NCBI GenBank assembly: GCA_947642555.1
Contig: CANRSX010000002.1
Span: 62,001-126,000 of the forward strand
Direction: 5' to 3'
Origin: an uncultured Roseburia sp.
GTDB lineage: Bacteria; Bacillota; Clostridia; Lachnospirales; Lachnospiraceae
DNA length: 64,000 nt
A program made the translations under genes and the position numbers. Of this stretch, positions 8,732 through 17,454 are shown piece after piece; the stretch's first letter is position 1, and each line of letters opens with the position of its first letter. The notes beneath the pieces were generated by a model that did no database searches, had not been told where the DNA came from, and worked only from the letters and a program-made list of their open reading frames with translations.

Positions 8732-8760
8732 ATCATATCTTTTCTCATAGTATCTGTCAA
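8732..8760 (-). promoter_or_regulatory. Sigma-A-type promoter for the antitoxin gene
   Basis: On the minus strand TTGACA (8760-8755) and TATGAT (8737-8732) are separated by 17 bases, a near-consensus promoter. The 30-bp palindrome covers the expected transcription start. Confidence 0.8.
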
Positions 8761-8843
8761 TGAAAATTCACCATTCACCAGGAAGCTTTTCAACTGCGCG
8801 ATTGATGTGAATTGTAATCCAGGCCACATGTGTGGAACATGTT

Positions 8844-9899
8844 TCACCCCCGGACTTCTTCCCCGGCCCCGCGGCCCGACAGCAGCGTGCTTTCCCTGCA
8901 ATAAAGCTTTGTAGCGATCCGGATGTGGCGCGCGGGTGCGTCCGGATGCGTGATGGAGTAGATCAGCTGATCCACGCACACGGCGGCCAGTTCGGACTCG
9001 TAGGTGTGGATGCTGGTGAGAGGAGGCTCTAAGAGCGCGGCAAAGGGCTGATCGTCAAACCCGATGACGGCGATCTCCTCCCCCGGCTTCTTTCCAAGGC
9101 CCCGCAGAATGCGCATAAAGGCCGCTGCGGACAGGTCGCTGTCGCAGAGATAAGCGGTTGCCTGCAGCGGTTCTGAGCCGATCCGGGCGGACATCCGGCC
9201 GATCAGAACATCCACGTCGGCCTGATAGCTGCCGGGGGCGGTATCAGAGGGAGCGGCATCCACCAGGCTGGAAGCCGTAAGCCCGGTTTCCTTTGCGGCG
9301 AGATAAAAGGCGTCGAGGCGCTCCTGCCCGATTCCGCCCGGAAGGGTGCGCACAAATCCAAGCCGTGTGTGCCCCAGGGATTTCAGGTGCACGGCCGCCT
9401 CATGGATCCCGTAAATGTTATCGTGGGTGACCGTTGTGACCGGCAGATGGGAAAGCGCATTCCCGGCAATGACAAAGGGAATGCTGTCCCGAAGCGGCAG
9501 ATCAGACTGCGCGGCGGTCATTCCCCCGCCCAGGCAGAGAAAGCCGTCGGCATCCGCCGGAAGGACAGTGGAAGCGTCATCCATCGCTACAGGCCCCAGG
9601 GGGGTGTAGCCGCTCTGGCGGATGGCTCTGCAGGCCGCCTCGGTAAACTGCGAATAGAGCAGATGGGAATCCTTGCCGGGACCAAAATTACGATCGTAGG
9701 TATAATCCAGGAGCGCGATCGTGCCTTTTGACTCGCTGGCGCGCAGCCGTGTCATATCATATCCGTATGTCTTTGCCGCCTCAAGAATCCGGCTTCTGGT
9801 CTCCTCCGAGATGCCGGGTTTGCCCCGCAGCGCGACGGAGACGGAGGCGGTGCTCACGCCGAGGGAATCGGCCAGCTCTTTCATCGAAATCGTTCCCAT
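8844..9899 (-). CDS. LacI-family transcriptional regulator
   Basis: The N-terminal helix-turn-helix MKELADSLGVSTASVSVALRGKPGISEETRSRILEAAKTYGYD is typical of LacI proteins. A periplasmic-binding-like sugar domain follows (VIAGNALSHLPVTTVTHDNIYGIHEAAVHLKSLGHTRLGFV and IAVIGFDDQPFAALLEPPLTSIHTY). The 351-residue length is normal. The start is ATG behind AGGAAG, and the VapD-like reading frame runs 19 bases into it. It lies downstream of the GH140-like hydrolase gene on the same strand, so that gene and its divergent neighbour are plausible targets (inference). The effector is probably a sugar. Confidence 0.92.
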   Translation of the reverse strand: MGTISMKELADSLGVSTASVSVALRGKPGISEETRSRILEAAKTYGYDMTRLRASESKGTIALLDYTYDRNFGPGKDSHLLYSQFTEAACRAIRQSGYTPLGPVAMDDASTVLPADADGFLCLGGGMTAAQSDLPLRDSIPFVIAGNALSHLPVTTVTHDNIYGIHEAAVHLKSLGHTRLGFVRTLPGGIGQERLDAFYLAAKETGLTASSLVDAAPSDTAPGSYQADVDVLIGRMSARIGSEPLQATAYLCDSDLSAAAFMRILRGLGKKPGEEIAVIGFDDQPFAALLEPPLTSIHTYESELAAVCVDQLIYSITHPDAPARHIRIATKLYCRESTLLSGRGAGEEVRG

Positions 9900-10189
9900 G
9901 GATCTGCTTCCTTTCGTTTTCTGTTAAATTCAGATTCTGTCCCGAAAAACATGCGAAATGTCAAACAGCTCAGGTACATCTGCAATGGTGCAATAACAGC
10001 CATTGCTTTTGCTTCGGACATGGGTTCCACAGAATGATAACCGGAACCCTGAATATGCTCAAATCCATTTTTTTCAAAATAGGTTCGTACATCATAATAA
10101 GCATTATGCCAGTCTTTTTTCGGATAATGCTGCTGTAATGCCGCTGTATCCAGGTCAAAATTAATTCCTTTTCGAAGAGAATGATCCAT
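9881..10189 (-). CDS. VapD-like endoribonuclease, 3' end frameshifted
   Basis: Residues 7-65 (KGINFDLDTAALQQHYPKKDWHNAYYDVRTYFEKNGFEHIQGSGYHS) match VapD, a small Cas2-like RNase of toxin-antitoxin modules. After MSEAKAMAVIAPLQ the track frame becomes unlike the family. A neighbouring frame instead reads ADVPELFDISHVFRDRI and stops at 9930-9932, which looks like the natural C-terminus. The frame difference fits loss of 3n+1 bases near 9975-9995, and the shifted ORF then runs into the lacI-family start. The ATG at 10189 lies behind AGGAGTTAAG, five bases after the partner gene. The encoded protein is probably inactive. Confidence 0.65.
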   Translation of the reverse strand: MDHSLRKGINFDLDTAALQQHYPKKDWHNAYYDVRTYFEKNGFEHIQGSGYHSVEPMSEAKAMAVIAPLQMYLSCLTFRMFFGTESEFNRKRKEADPWERFR

Positions 10190-10194
10190 ACACC

Positions 10195-10485
10195 TTAACT
10201 CCTCAGAAATTCCGTAATCAGATTCTCTTTCGATGTGCCGTTATACCAAAAGCACTCTTTGATATGCTCTGCCAGCCACGAGGTATCTTTCAGGGCAAAA
10301 ATAGCGGCCCAGAATCTGCCATAATCCTGTTTTCTTCCTTTGTCGAGATAAATTCGTTTCCCTGGCTGGCGCTCAATACAGTCCAGGTCCTCAAATTCAA
10401 ATATTTCATCTGTTTTCGCACACATCTGCCTGACAGCATCTGCATCCAGCATTTCCGTATCAAAACTAAGTTCTAACTTATACAT
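10195..10485 (-). CDS. Small protein preceding the VapD-like gene, putative antitoxin partner
   Basis: The 96-residue acidic protein begins MYKLELSFDTEMLDADAVRQMCAKTDEIFEFEDLDC and contains GKRIYLDKGRKQDYGRFWAAIFALKD. The start at 10485 follows GGAAGGGGATGATATT; the longer track start at 10503 lacks support. It ends five bases before the VapD-like ATG, so the two form a bicistronic unit in the usual antitoxin-first order. I do not recognise a named family. The role as VapD antitoxin or partner is inferred from order and size only. Confidence 0.6.
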   Translation of the reverse strand: MYKLELSFDTEMLDADAVRQMCAKTDEIFEFEDLDCIERQPGKRIYLDKGRKQDYGRFWAAIFALKDTSWLAEHIKECFWYNGTSKENLITEFLRS

Positions 10486-10513
10486 AATATCATCCCCTTC
10501 CAAACCATGTACT

Positions 10514-10525
10514 GTGATAAATCAC
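10514..10525. promoter_or_regulatory. Possible operator of the VapD module
   Basis: GTGAT-AA-ATCAC is a short inverted repeat about 29 bases upstream of the putative antitoxin start. It could be an autoregulatory site, but it is short enough to occur by chance. Confidence 0.3.
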
Positions 10526-10570
10526 CTGTCCCTAGTTTAGCATGAGATCCCCAAAAAGTCATCGCTTTTT

Positions 10571-12202
10571 TCAGATGCTTTTTACCACCAGAAGCCAGTC
10601 ATTTCCATCCGGCTTTCCCGGCGCACGCCAGCAGCCCTCCTCCGGGGTCAGCCGTTCCTCGCAGATACTCCACTCCGCCGTCCGCGGATTAAACCACTGC
10701 GCGGTGTAATCGCAGTCCCGCATACCCCGGATCCGGCATCCGCCGCGGGTGTTGGAATTATAGTAGATCACAAAACGGTCAGAGTCCGGTGCGGCGAGGG
10801 TTAAGGGATCATGCATGGTCGGGTGATCCCCTGCCTCCTCAAAATCCCCGAAAGGCGAGACGCCCGGGGTCAGTACGGGCCGCAGCTCCTCAAAGTGCAG
10901 TTCTTCGTAAAATTTCCGCAGATAGCCCATCTGCACGGCGCCGATCCCGTCCACGGCCTCATACCAGGTGATCCCGAAGCGGTTGAATACCTCGAAGGGA
11001 GCCGGATTCTCACTTTTCTCCCAGACCGTATCCCAGATCCCCTGGGCGCCGTAGGTGTAGCCGCAGGCGCCGCACTGAACCGCGGTATATGCCACCCGGC
11101 GAAGCATATCCGCCGTGCACAGGCGGGTTCCGTTTTCCTCTAAGGTGGAGCAGAATTCATACATGGCCTCCCCCTCGACAAAGGGCTTTGCCGGATGGGC
11201 TTTGCAGTAGCTGTAAAAATCGTGGGCGCTGATCCGAAAATCGCCGTGTCCCGCCTGGTTTAAGGTAAAATCATACCAGTCCTCATCATAATAATATTCC
11301 GAAAATGGACGACAGTTGTCGTAATGCGCGGTCTGCAGAGAGTGATAGCCGTCATGCTCCGAGATGTAAAGCGCTACCTCCCGCCACGCGTTGATAAAAT
11401 TCGTCCGGTCCGGCTCCGGCGCATAGCCCGCGACTTCCCCGGCGAGGGTCCACACGACGGGAAGCGCTCCGTAGCGTGCCAGGATGTAGCGCGCGGTATT
11501 CTTCCAGTGCTCCACACCCTCGGAGAAGACGGACATAAACCATCCGAACCCGAGGGCGTTTACCAGCCCCAGGTCGGCGAGATAATACATGCGCCGGTCC
11601 AGCTCCTCCTGATAAAAGGACACATTGGGATATTCCCCCGCTGCCCCCTTCTTCCAGTAGCAGGCTTCCTCCCTGCGGTCCGGCCAGGTGTCGCTGCGCA
11701 GATTGGTCTGATAGACATTATAGCCCTGGCGGACGCGCAGATCGGCCATGCCGCGGAACATGCTCTCCATCCCCGGGTGATTTGATTCGTCCCAGCGCTC
11801 CCGGTACGCAAACTCCCAGTGGGTGTCCCCAAGCCAGAAAAAGGGTGTGCCGTCCGCATGACAGAGAAAGCGCCCGGATTCGTGCACACGGAGGAAACCG
11901 TGGCGGTAAATGGGGAGCTCCCCGATATAGGGCACGCAGGAGATGGTCCCGGTTTCCCCATTGATCCCGGTCTCCTTCGGAGCGGCCACCACCCAGCTCC
12001 AGCTTCCCTCCGCGGTGGGCGCAAAGGCAAATTTGTAGCTGCGTCCGCCGTCCCAGTAGGCCTCTCTCGTGATGGTCTGCCCGTCCGGTCCGGTAAAGGC
12101 AGCCTGAATCGAGACGTCGAGAAACGGGTTGTCATAGTCTGTGGCGATCTCATAAGGGATGATCACCTGCCGCCATGCTTCAGTTGTAAATATCTGTGCC
12201 AT
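10571..12202 (-). CDS. DUF5060/DUF4038 glycoside hydrolase (GH140, apiosidase-like)
   Basis: An N-terminal beta domain (residues ~1-95, PYEIATDYDNPFLDVSIQAAF and SYKFAFAPTAEGSWSW) resembles DUF5060. A TIM-barrel DUF4038 region follows, with FFWLGDTHWEFAYRERWD, YNVYQTNLRS, LPVVWTLAGEVAGYAPEPD and KPFVEGEAMYEF. The C-terminal beta part (DRFVIYYNSNTRGG) resembles the apiosidase C-domain. Family members cleave plant cell-wall side chains such as apiose in rhamnogalacturonan II; the substrate here is not certain. No signal peptide is visible, so it acts in the cytoplasm on imported oligosaccharides. The ATG follows GACAGGAGGAATTTATC. The gene is divergent from the alpha/beta hydrolase across a shared operator region. 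Confidence 0.8.
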   Translation of the reverse strand: MAQIFTTEAWRQVIIPYEIATDYDNPFLDVSIQAAFTGPDGQTITREAYWDGGRSYKFAFAPTAEGSWSWVVAAPKETGINGETGTISCVPYIGELPIYRHGFLRVHESGRFLCHADGTPFFWLGDTHWEFAYRERWDESNHPGMESMFRGMADLRVRQGYNVYQTNLRSDTWPDRREEACYWKKGAAGEYPNVSFYQEELDRRMYYLADLGLVNALGFGWFMSVFSEGVEHWKNTARYILARYGALPVVWTLAGEVAGYAPEPDRTNFINAWREVALYISEHDGYHSLQTAHYDNCRPFSEYYYDEDWYDFTLNQAGHGDFRISAHDFYSYCKAHPAKPFVEGEAMYEFCSTLEENGTRLCTADMLRRVAYTAVQCGACGYTYGAQGIWDTVWEKSENPAPFEVFNRFGITWYEAVDGIGAVQMGYLRKFYEELHFEELRPVLTPGVSPFGDFEEAGDHPTMHDPLTLAAPDSDRFVIYYNSNTRGGCRIRGMRDCDYTAQWFNPRTAEWSICEERLTPEEGCWRAPGKPDGNDWLLVVKSI

Positions 12203-12241
12203 GATAAATTCCTCCTGTCTGAATCTGATTTCTTTTTACAG

Positions 12242-12270
12242 AGCATAGCAGAAAAAACCTAATATGTCAA
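12242..12270 (-). promoter_or_regulatory. Promoter of the GH140-like gene
   Basis: Reading the minus strand, TTGACA (12270-12265) and TATGCT (12247-12242) are 17 bases apart, about 40 bases from the start codon. Confidence 0.75.
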
Positions 12271-12311
12271 TATTATTAGCCTAATAAAATATTTATTGTT
12301 TGCCTAATAAT
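12270..12311. promoter_or_regulatory. Operator region with CTAATA half-sites between divergent promoters
   Basis: TATTAG-C-CTAATA (12274-12286) is a 13-bp palindrome that extends imperfectly to 12270-12290. A further half-site GCCTAATAAT lies at 12302-12311. Both sit between the two -35 boxes, so one regulator could control both directions. The LacI-type protein at 8844-9899 or the YesN-type regulator at 19092-20684 are candidates. Confidence 0.6.
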
Positions 12312-12314
12312 ATA

Positions 12315-12342
12315 TTGACATTTAGCAAAAATACTCTATAAT
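12315..12342 (+). promoter_or_regulatory. Promoter of the alpha/beta hydrolase gene
   Basis: Consensus TTGACA (12315-12320) and TATAAT (12337-12342) are separated by 16 bases, 60 bases before the start codon. There is no closer candidate in the spacer. Confidence 0.8.
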
Positions 12343-12402
12343 GAAGAAAAACGATCGGATGCCAAAGGGCAGAGGATCGGATTAAAAAAGGAGGAGACAC
12401 AG

Positions 12403-13911
12403 ATGATTACAGAAGTAAAACAGATTCCGGTGGCGGAGGGGACGCATCCCTTTGCATCCGCGGCGGAGAAATGCGGTTTTTCACAGATCGGATACGTGGA
12501 GGACGAGTACTTCATGAGCGGCACGGCTAACGTTTATGGGGAGAACCCGGATCAGACCCCGTACGTGGAGATCCCGGACGCGCCCTATACCACGCGCCTT
12601 CTGGTCCGCAGGCCAAAGGATGTCAGCCGCTTCAGCGGAAATATTGTGATCGAGGTGTTAAATGCCACGGCGATGATCGACATCGACCGGATGTGGGTGA
12701 ATTCCTGGAAATTTTTCACGAGAAACGGCGATATCTACATCGGCATCACCAGCAAGGGGCAGGTGCTGGACGCCCTGCGGCGCTTTGACCCAGAGCGTTA
12801 CGCGCCGCTAAACTGGGACAACCCGGATCAGAGCCGCACGCCGATTCCAGAGATCGCGGGAGTGCCCATGCTGTTTATGGAGCAGTACGAGAGCGGGCTG
12901 TTCTGGGATATGTTAATCGACCTGGCCCGCCTGCTGCGGAAGGATGAGGAGAAGAACCCGCTGCGCATGTACGGAAGGCCGCACCTGTTTCTGACCGGCT
13001 GGTCGCAGTCGGGCGGATATATCGCGCGGATCCTCCACTCCTTTGCCTATCTGCCAGAGATCGAGAAGGACGGACCGCTCTTCGACGGCTATCTGATGGC
13101 AGGCTGCGGGGCGTCGGACGCGCCCATGAACGCCTACAGCTCGGCCTTTGTCTTCGGGCAGAGCGGCATCCCCCAGGGCAGCATTCTCGGGGGAAAAGAG
13201 CCGCTGATCGCGATCAATACGGAGAGCGAGAATAAATATGCCTACTGGCACGGCGATTTTGACGAGCCGGAGTTTAAATTCCGCACCTGGCAGATCCCGG
13301 CGTCAAGCCATGATACGGCATATAATCTGTTAGAGTATTACGAGGGATATCAGAGGGAGGATCTTGACCGGATCGGCATCGGAAACGAATGGTACGGCTG
13401 TGAGGGCGAGCCCATGGACTGCCCCTATGAGGCGATCTTCAATGCGGCTTTCTTCCATTTATATAACTGGGCCATAAAGGGAATCCCGGCTCCCCACGCA
13501 CCGGCGATTCAGACGCGCATGACGTATCAGGCCCCCGGGCAGAAGGGATTTTTCACAAACCGCGTGGAAAACGTGACCGACGCCTTCGGAAATGCAGTGG
13601 GCGGAATTCGTCACCCGGCGGTGGATTGCCCCACCGGTACGTATACCAGTTACAGCAGGATGGCGGACGGAAACATGCAGGAAATGTTCGGCCACGTAAA
13701 GCCATTTGACGCGGAAATACTGTGCGCACTTTACGGGGATCTGGCGCATTACAGGACGCTTGTGGAAAAGAGCGCCGCGCAGGCCGTGGCAGGCGGGTAT
13801 GTGCTGCCGGAGGACGAGGCGGAGCTTGTGGAGCGCGTGGTGGCCGCGGCGAAGCGGCGGGGGCTTGCAGAAACAGCAGCGTCCGCGGATTCTACCATTT
13901 TGTGCAAATAG
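12403..13911 (+). CDS. Alpha/beta hydrolase domain protein (putative esterase)
   Basis: The 502-residue protein fits the large alpha/beta-hydrolase family of Pfam type Abhydrolase_10. It has an N-terminal strand region (TRLLVRRPKDVSRFSGNIVIEVLNA), the nucleophile elbow GWSQSGGYIARIL with the active-site serine, and a C-terminal KPFDAEILCALYG region. It probably removes an ester group or lactone from a plant or host glycan fragment, in keeping with the divergent GH140-like gene and the importer downstream. There is no signal peptide, so it is cytoplasmic. The ATG follows AAAGGAGGAGACACAG. Exact substrate unknown. Confidence 0.75.
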   Translation: MITEVKQIPVAEGTHPFASAAEKCGFSQIGYVEDEYFMSGTANVYGENPDQTPYVEIPDAPYTTRLLVRRPKDVSRFSGNIVIEVLNATAMIDIDRMWVNSWKFFTRNGDIYIGITSKGQVLDALRRFDPERYAPLNWDNPDQSRTPIPEIAGVPMLFMEQYESGLFWDMLIDLARLLRKDEEKNPLRMYGRPHLFLTGWSQSGGYIARILHSFAYLPEIEKDGPLFDGYLMAGCGASDAPMNAYSSAFVFGQSGIPQGSILGGKEPLIAINTESENKYAYWHGDFDEPEFKFRTWQIPASSHDTAYNLLEYYEGYQREDLDRIGIGNEWYGCEGEPMDCPYEAIFNAAFFHLYNWAIKGIPAPHAPAIQTRMTYQAPGQKGFFTNRVENVTDAFGNAVGGIRHPAVDCPTGTYTSYSRMADGNMQEMFGHVKPFDAEILCALYGDLAHYRTLVEKSAAQAVAGGYVLPEDEAELVERVVAAAKRRGLAETAASADSTILCK

Positions 13912-14019
13912 AAAGTAGGAATTTTGCAAGACAGACTCACCTCGCGGCATTAAGATAAAAATGCATTCTCCGGAGGATGTCAGAACAATATGTGATTAAA
14001 GATGAACGAGGTGAGAGAG

Positions 14020-15585
14020 ATGAAAAAAGCAGTATCAGTTCTTTTAACAGCAGCCCTTGGCATGTCTCTGCTCGCAGGCTGCGGCGGGACAGACAGCGGG
14101 CAGGGCGCATCGGCAGCAGGCGGATCCGCATCGGACAGCGCCGCAGCGGATCATGCCGCAGGGAATACGGAGGCGCCCCCGGAGACTGCCCCGGAAGATA
14201 TGTACACGGTTACAATGGTCTATGTCGGCAATGAACAGGCGGATATGGATCTGGTGGAGGCGGAGATGAACAAAATCCTGGCCAGGGAAGTCGGTGCGCA
14301 GATCGATATACAGGCCCTTGGCTGGGGTACTTATCAGCAGCAGCTTCAGCTGATGCTTTCCGGCGGAGAAAAGCTGGATCTTGTTCCTGTTTTCTTAAAT
14401 AACGCGAACAGCTATATCTCCAGCGGACAGGTGATCGACATGACGGATCTGATCGATCAGTACGGGACAAATATTAAGGAAAGCCTTGGCGAGGATATCG
14501 CAAAGGTATCTGCGGTAAATAATTATGTTTATGGCGTCCCGGTGGAAAAGGAGTGGTATACGGACAGCTGTATCCTGATGAGAAAGGATATTGTGGACAA
14601 ATACAATATCGATGTCTCAAAGGTGACGAGCCTGGAGGACTGCGAGGAGATCTTTGCGATTGTAAAGGAAAATGAACCGGACATGAAGATTATCGTCGGT
14701 TCCAAGGATGCGGGCCTCCTGGGGGCAGTCGGCTTCGCGGATATCCTGCTGGACGGCTTCGGCGTGCTGGAGGACGGCGGGCAGTCCACAACGGTAAAAA
14801 ATCTTTATGAGACCGATACCTATGTCCACTATGCGAAGCTTGTTCATGAGTTTTATGAAAAGGGATATATCGATAAGGATATGCCCACTAACACGGATTC
14901 GGTGCCATCCATCATGAAAACCGGCAACGCCTTCTGCTATCCGGCGTCCTATAAGCCGGGGGTTGTGGAGCAGTCTTCGCTGGAATGCGGCTGCGAGCTT
15001 GTGGCGGCGAAAATCCAGCCGGTGGATCCGTACTGCAACAATAACGGCGTAAGCTTTGTCTCCTGGGGAATTGCCAGACAGTCTGAAAACCCGGAGATGG
15101 CGATGAAGGTTCTCGACTTTATGTACGGAAGCGCGGAATTTATGAACCTGTTTAACTGGGGCATCGAGGGGGAGCACTATGTGGTGCTTGACGAGGAAAA
15201 TGATATCATCGGCTTCCCGGAAGGGGTGGATGCAGGAAATACAAGGTACAACCTAAATCTCGGCTGGGAACTCCCGAATCAGTTTGCGATGCACATCTGG
15301 GAGGGGAATTCCAGGGAGACCATGCAGCTTCAGCAGGAGATGAACGAGACCGCCATGAAATCAAAGGCGCTGGGCTTTATGTATGATTACAGCAACCTGA
15401 CCAATGAGCTGACGGCGTTAAACAATGTGGTCAGTGAATACCGGACTACTCTTGGCTGCGGACTGGAGGATCCGGAGGCGGTGCTGGCTGAGATGAACGA
15501 GAAGCTGTACAAGGCCGGTCTTCAGACTGTGATCGACGAGAAGCAGAGGCAGTTCGACGAGTGGCTCGCCGCCCGGGGAGAGTAA
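14020..15585 (+). CDS. Lipoprotein substrate-binding protein of a carbohydrate ABC importer (LplA/YtcQ type)
   Basis: A lipoprotein signal peptide (MKKAVSVLLTAALGMSLLAGCGG, lipobox LLAGC) is followed by a Ser/Ala/Gly linker and a family-1 solute-binding fold (YTVTMVYVGNEQADMDLVEAEMNKIL). The C-terminal part (LGFMYDYSNLTNELTALNNVVSEYRTTLGCG) is typical of DUF3502-bearing LplA-like proteins. It should capture an oligosaccharide at the outer membrane face and deliver it to the two permeases downstream. The ATG at 14020 follows GAGGTGAGAGAG; the track's 14002 start only adds MNEVRE. The ATPase is not encoded here and is probably a shared MsmK-type protein elsewhere. Confidence 0.88.
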   Translation: MKKAVSVLLTAALGMSLLAGCGGTDSGQGASAAGGSASDSAAADHAAGNTEAPPETAPEDMYTVTMVYVGNEQADMDLVEAEMNKILAREVGAQIDIQALGWGTYQQQLQLMLSGGEKLDLVPVFLNNANSYISSGQVIDMTDLIDQYGTNIKESLGEDIAKVSAVNNYVYGVPVEKEWYTDSCILMRKDIVDKYNIDVSKVTSLEDCEEIFAIVKENEPDMKIIVGSKDAGLLGAVGFADILLDGFGVLEDGGQSTTVKNLYETDTYVHYAKLVHEFYEKGYIDKDMPTNTDSVPSIMKTGNAFCYPASYKPGVVEQSSLECGCELVAAKIQPVDPYCNNNGVSFVSWGIARQSENPEMAMKVLDFMYGSAEFMNLFNWGIEGEHYVVLDEENDIIGFPEGVDAGNTRYNLNLGWELPNQFAMHIWEGNSRETMQLQQEMNETAMKSKALGFMYDYSNLTNELTALNNVVSEYRTTLGCGLEDPEAVLAEMNEKLYKAGLQTVIDEKQRQFDEWLAARGE

Positions 15586-15589
15586 GGCT

Positions 15590-16516
15590 ATGAGAGAAAA
15601 GCAAAAAAACAGGCGCAGGATGAAGCGCTGGCTTCCGCTTTTCCTGATGATGGCTCCGGGGCTGATCTACATCTTTATCAACAACTATATCCCGATGTTC
15701 GGACTGGTCATCGCATTTAAAAAGGTGAATTTTCAGGATGGGATCCTGGGAAGCCCCTGGGTCGGATTCAGCAATTTTAAATTTCTGTTCACCACAGAAG
15801 ACGCGTATGTCATAACGAGAAACACGATTCTGTATAATGTGCTGTTTATCACCTTGAATACGGTGCTGGGAATCATGCTTGCGATTTTTATCTGCGACAT
15901 CGCGGCGGAACGGATGAGGAAGTTTTATCAGAGCACGGTGCTGCTGCCCTATCTGATGTCCATCGTGATCATCAGCTATATTGTATACGCGTTCCTTGCA
16001 ACGGAAAACGGGATGATCAACAACAGTATCCTGCCGCTGCTTGGAAAAGAGCCGGTGTCCTGGTATTCGACAGCCGGGGCCTGGCCTCTGATCCTGACAC
16101 TGGTAAATATATGGAAGGGGCTTGGCTATGGATGTCTGATCTATATATCCTCCATCAACGGGATCGATCGGGAATATTTTGAGGCGGCCGGGCTGGACGG
16201 CGCCAGCAAATGGCAGCAGATCCGTTACATTACCCTGCCGGCGCTGGTGCCATCGGTTATCACACTGACGCTGCTCTCAGTGGGAAAGATATTTTATTCG
16301 GATTTCGGCCTGTTTTATCAGGTTCCTCTGGATTCCGGATCCATATATTCGACCACAAATGTAATTGATACTTATGTGTACAGAGGACTCTTAAAGCTGG
16401 GAAATATCGGCATGTCCTCGGCGGCAGGCTTCTATCAGTCGCTGGTGGGATTTGTGCTCGTACTGGGCGCGAATCTGATTGTGCGCAGGGTCAGCAAAGA
16501 AAATGCGCTGTTTTAG
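15590..16516 (+). CDS. Carbohydrate ABC transporter permease (LplB type)
   Basis: A basic N-terminus (REKQKNRRRMKRW) precedes six predicted membrane segments, starting LFLMMAPGLIYIFINNY. The EAA loop is EYFEAAGLDGASKWQQIRYITLPAL, where the ATPase docks. The gene begins four bases after the binding-protein stop and is followed at 13 bases by the second permease. It forms the importer channel with that protein. The family is the CUT1 group handling larger oligosaccharides. Confidence 0.92.
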   Translation: MREKQKNRRRMKRWLPLFLMMAPGLIYIFINNYIPMFGLVIAFKKVNFQDGILGSPWVGFSNFKFLFTTEDAYVITRNTILYNVLFITLNTVLGIMLAIFICDIAAERMRKFYQSTVLLPYLMSIVIISYIVYAFLATENGMINNSILPLLGKEPVSWYSTAGAWPLILTLVNIWKGLGYGCLIYISSINGIDREYFEAAGLDGASKWQQIRYITLPALVPSVITLTLLSVGKIFYSDFGLFYQVPLDSGSIYSTTNVIDTYVYRGLLKLGNIGMSSAAGFYQSLVGFVLVLGANLIVRRVSKENALF

Positions 16517-16529
16517 GGAGGGATGAGAG

Positions 16530-17426
16530 ATGATACGTTCAAAATCAAACCGGCGTTTTCAGATTCTGGCGCATACGGTCCTGATCATTTTTTCGCTGTA
16601 TATCATTCTGCCGTTTATCCTGCTGTTTTTGTCCTCGGTGACGGAGGAGAATACGCTGCTGCGCAACGGGTATTCCTTTTTCCCGGCAAAGCTTTCGCTG
16701 GAATCCTACCGGTATATTTTCCAGAACGCGCCCCTGATTTTCCGGGCATACGGGATTACCATCATCGTGACGCTGATCGGGACCTTTATCAATATTTTCC
16801 TGTCCGTGATGGTGGCTTACCCGCTGTCGCTGAAAAATTTCCCGTTCCGCAGGACGATTACGTTTTATCTGTTTTTTACCATGCTCTTTAACGGAGGGCT
16901 GGTGCCGACCTACCTGATGTATTCGAATTTCTTCCACATTAAAAATACGCTGTTTGCGCTGATTGTGCCCTCGTTTCTGATGTCGGCGATGAATGTGCTG
17001 CTGATTCGGACCTATATTGCAAACAGCATACCGGAGGCGCTGTTCGAGGCGGCGCAGGTGGACGGCGCGCTGGAGACCCGGATTTTCTTTCAGATTGTGC
17101 TGCCGCTCTCCAAACCAATCCTTGTGACCATGGGGCTGTTTTCCGGGCTGGCATACTGGAATGACTGGACGAACGGGCTGTACTACATTACGGATTCGAA
17201 GCTTTATTCCATTCAGAATCTGCTGAATAAGATGATTACGGATATTCAGGTCTTAACGACGGATGCAAATATCGCGGCGCAGGCGGGAAGCGAGATCGCG
17301 AAGATCCCGGCAGTTGGGATCCGGATGGCGATTGCCGTGGTGGCCATGCTGCCGGTGATGGTGCTGTTTCCCTTTATGCAGAAATACTTCCAGAAGGGAA
17401 TTGCCCTGGGAGCGGTAAAGGGATAA
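16530..17426 (+). CDS. Carbohydrate ABC transporter permease (YtcP type)
   Basis: Six membrane segments are visible (from ILAHTVLIIFSLYIILPFILLFLSSV). The EAA loop is IPEALFEAAQVDGALETRIFFQIVLPLSKPI, and the C-terminus FPFMQKYFQKGIALGAVKG is typical of the second permease of CUT1 importers. Its ATG follows AGGGAGGGATGAGAG. It pairs with the LplB-type permease upstream. The sensor kinase and AraC-type response regulator immediately downstream are the usual regulators of this transporter type. Confidence 0.92.
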   Translation: MIRSKSNRRFQILAHTVLIIFSLYIILPFILLFLSSVTEENTLLRNGYSFFPAKLSLESYRYIFQNAPLIFRAYGITIIVTLIGTFINIFLSVMVAYPLSLKNFPFRRTITFYLFFTMLFNGGLVPTYLMYSNFFHIKNTLFALIVPSFLMSAMNVLLIRTYIANSIPEALFEAAQVDGALETRIFFQIVLPLSKPILVTMGLFSGLAYWNDWTNGLYYITDSKLYSIQNLLNKMITDIQVLTTDANIAAQAGSEIAKIPAVGIRMAIAVVAMLPVMVLFPFMQKYFQKGIALGAVKG

Positions 17427-17454
17427 GACTTCAGTCGAAAGGGAGAAAGACGGG

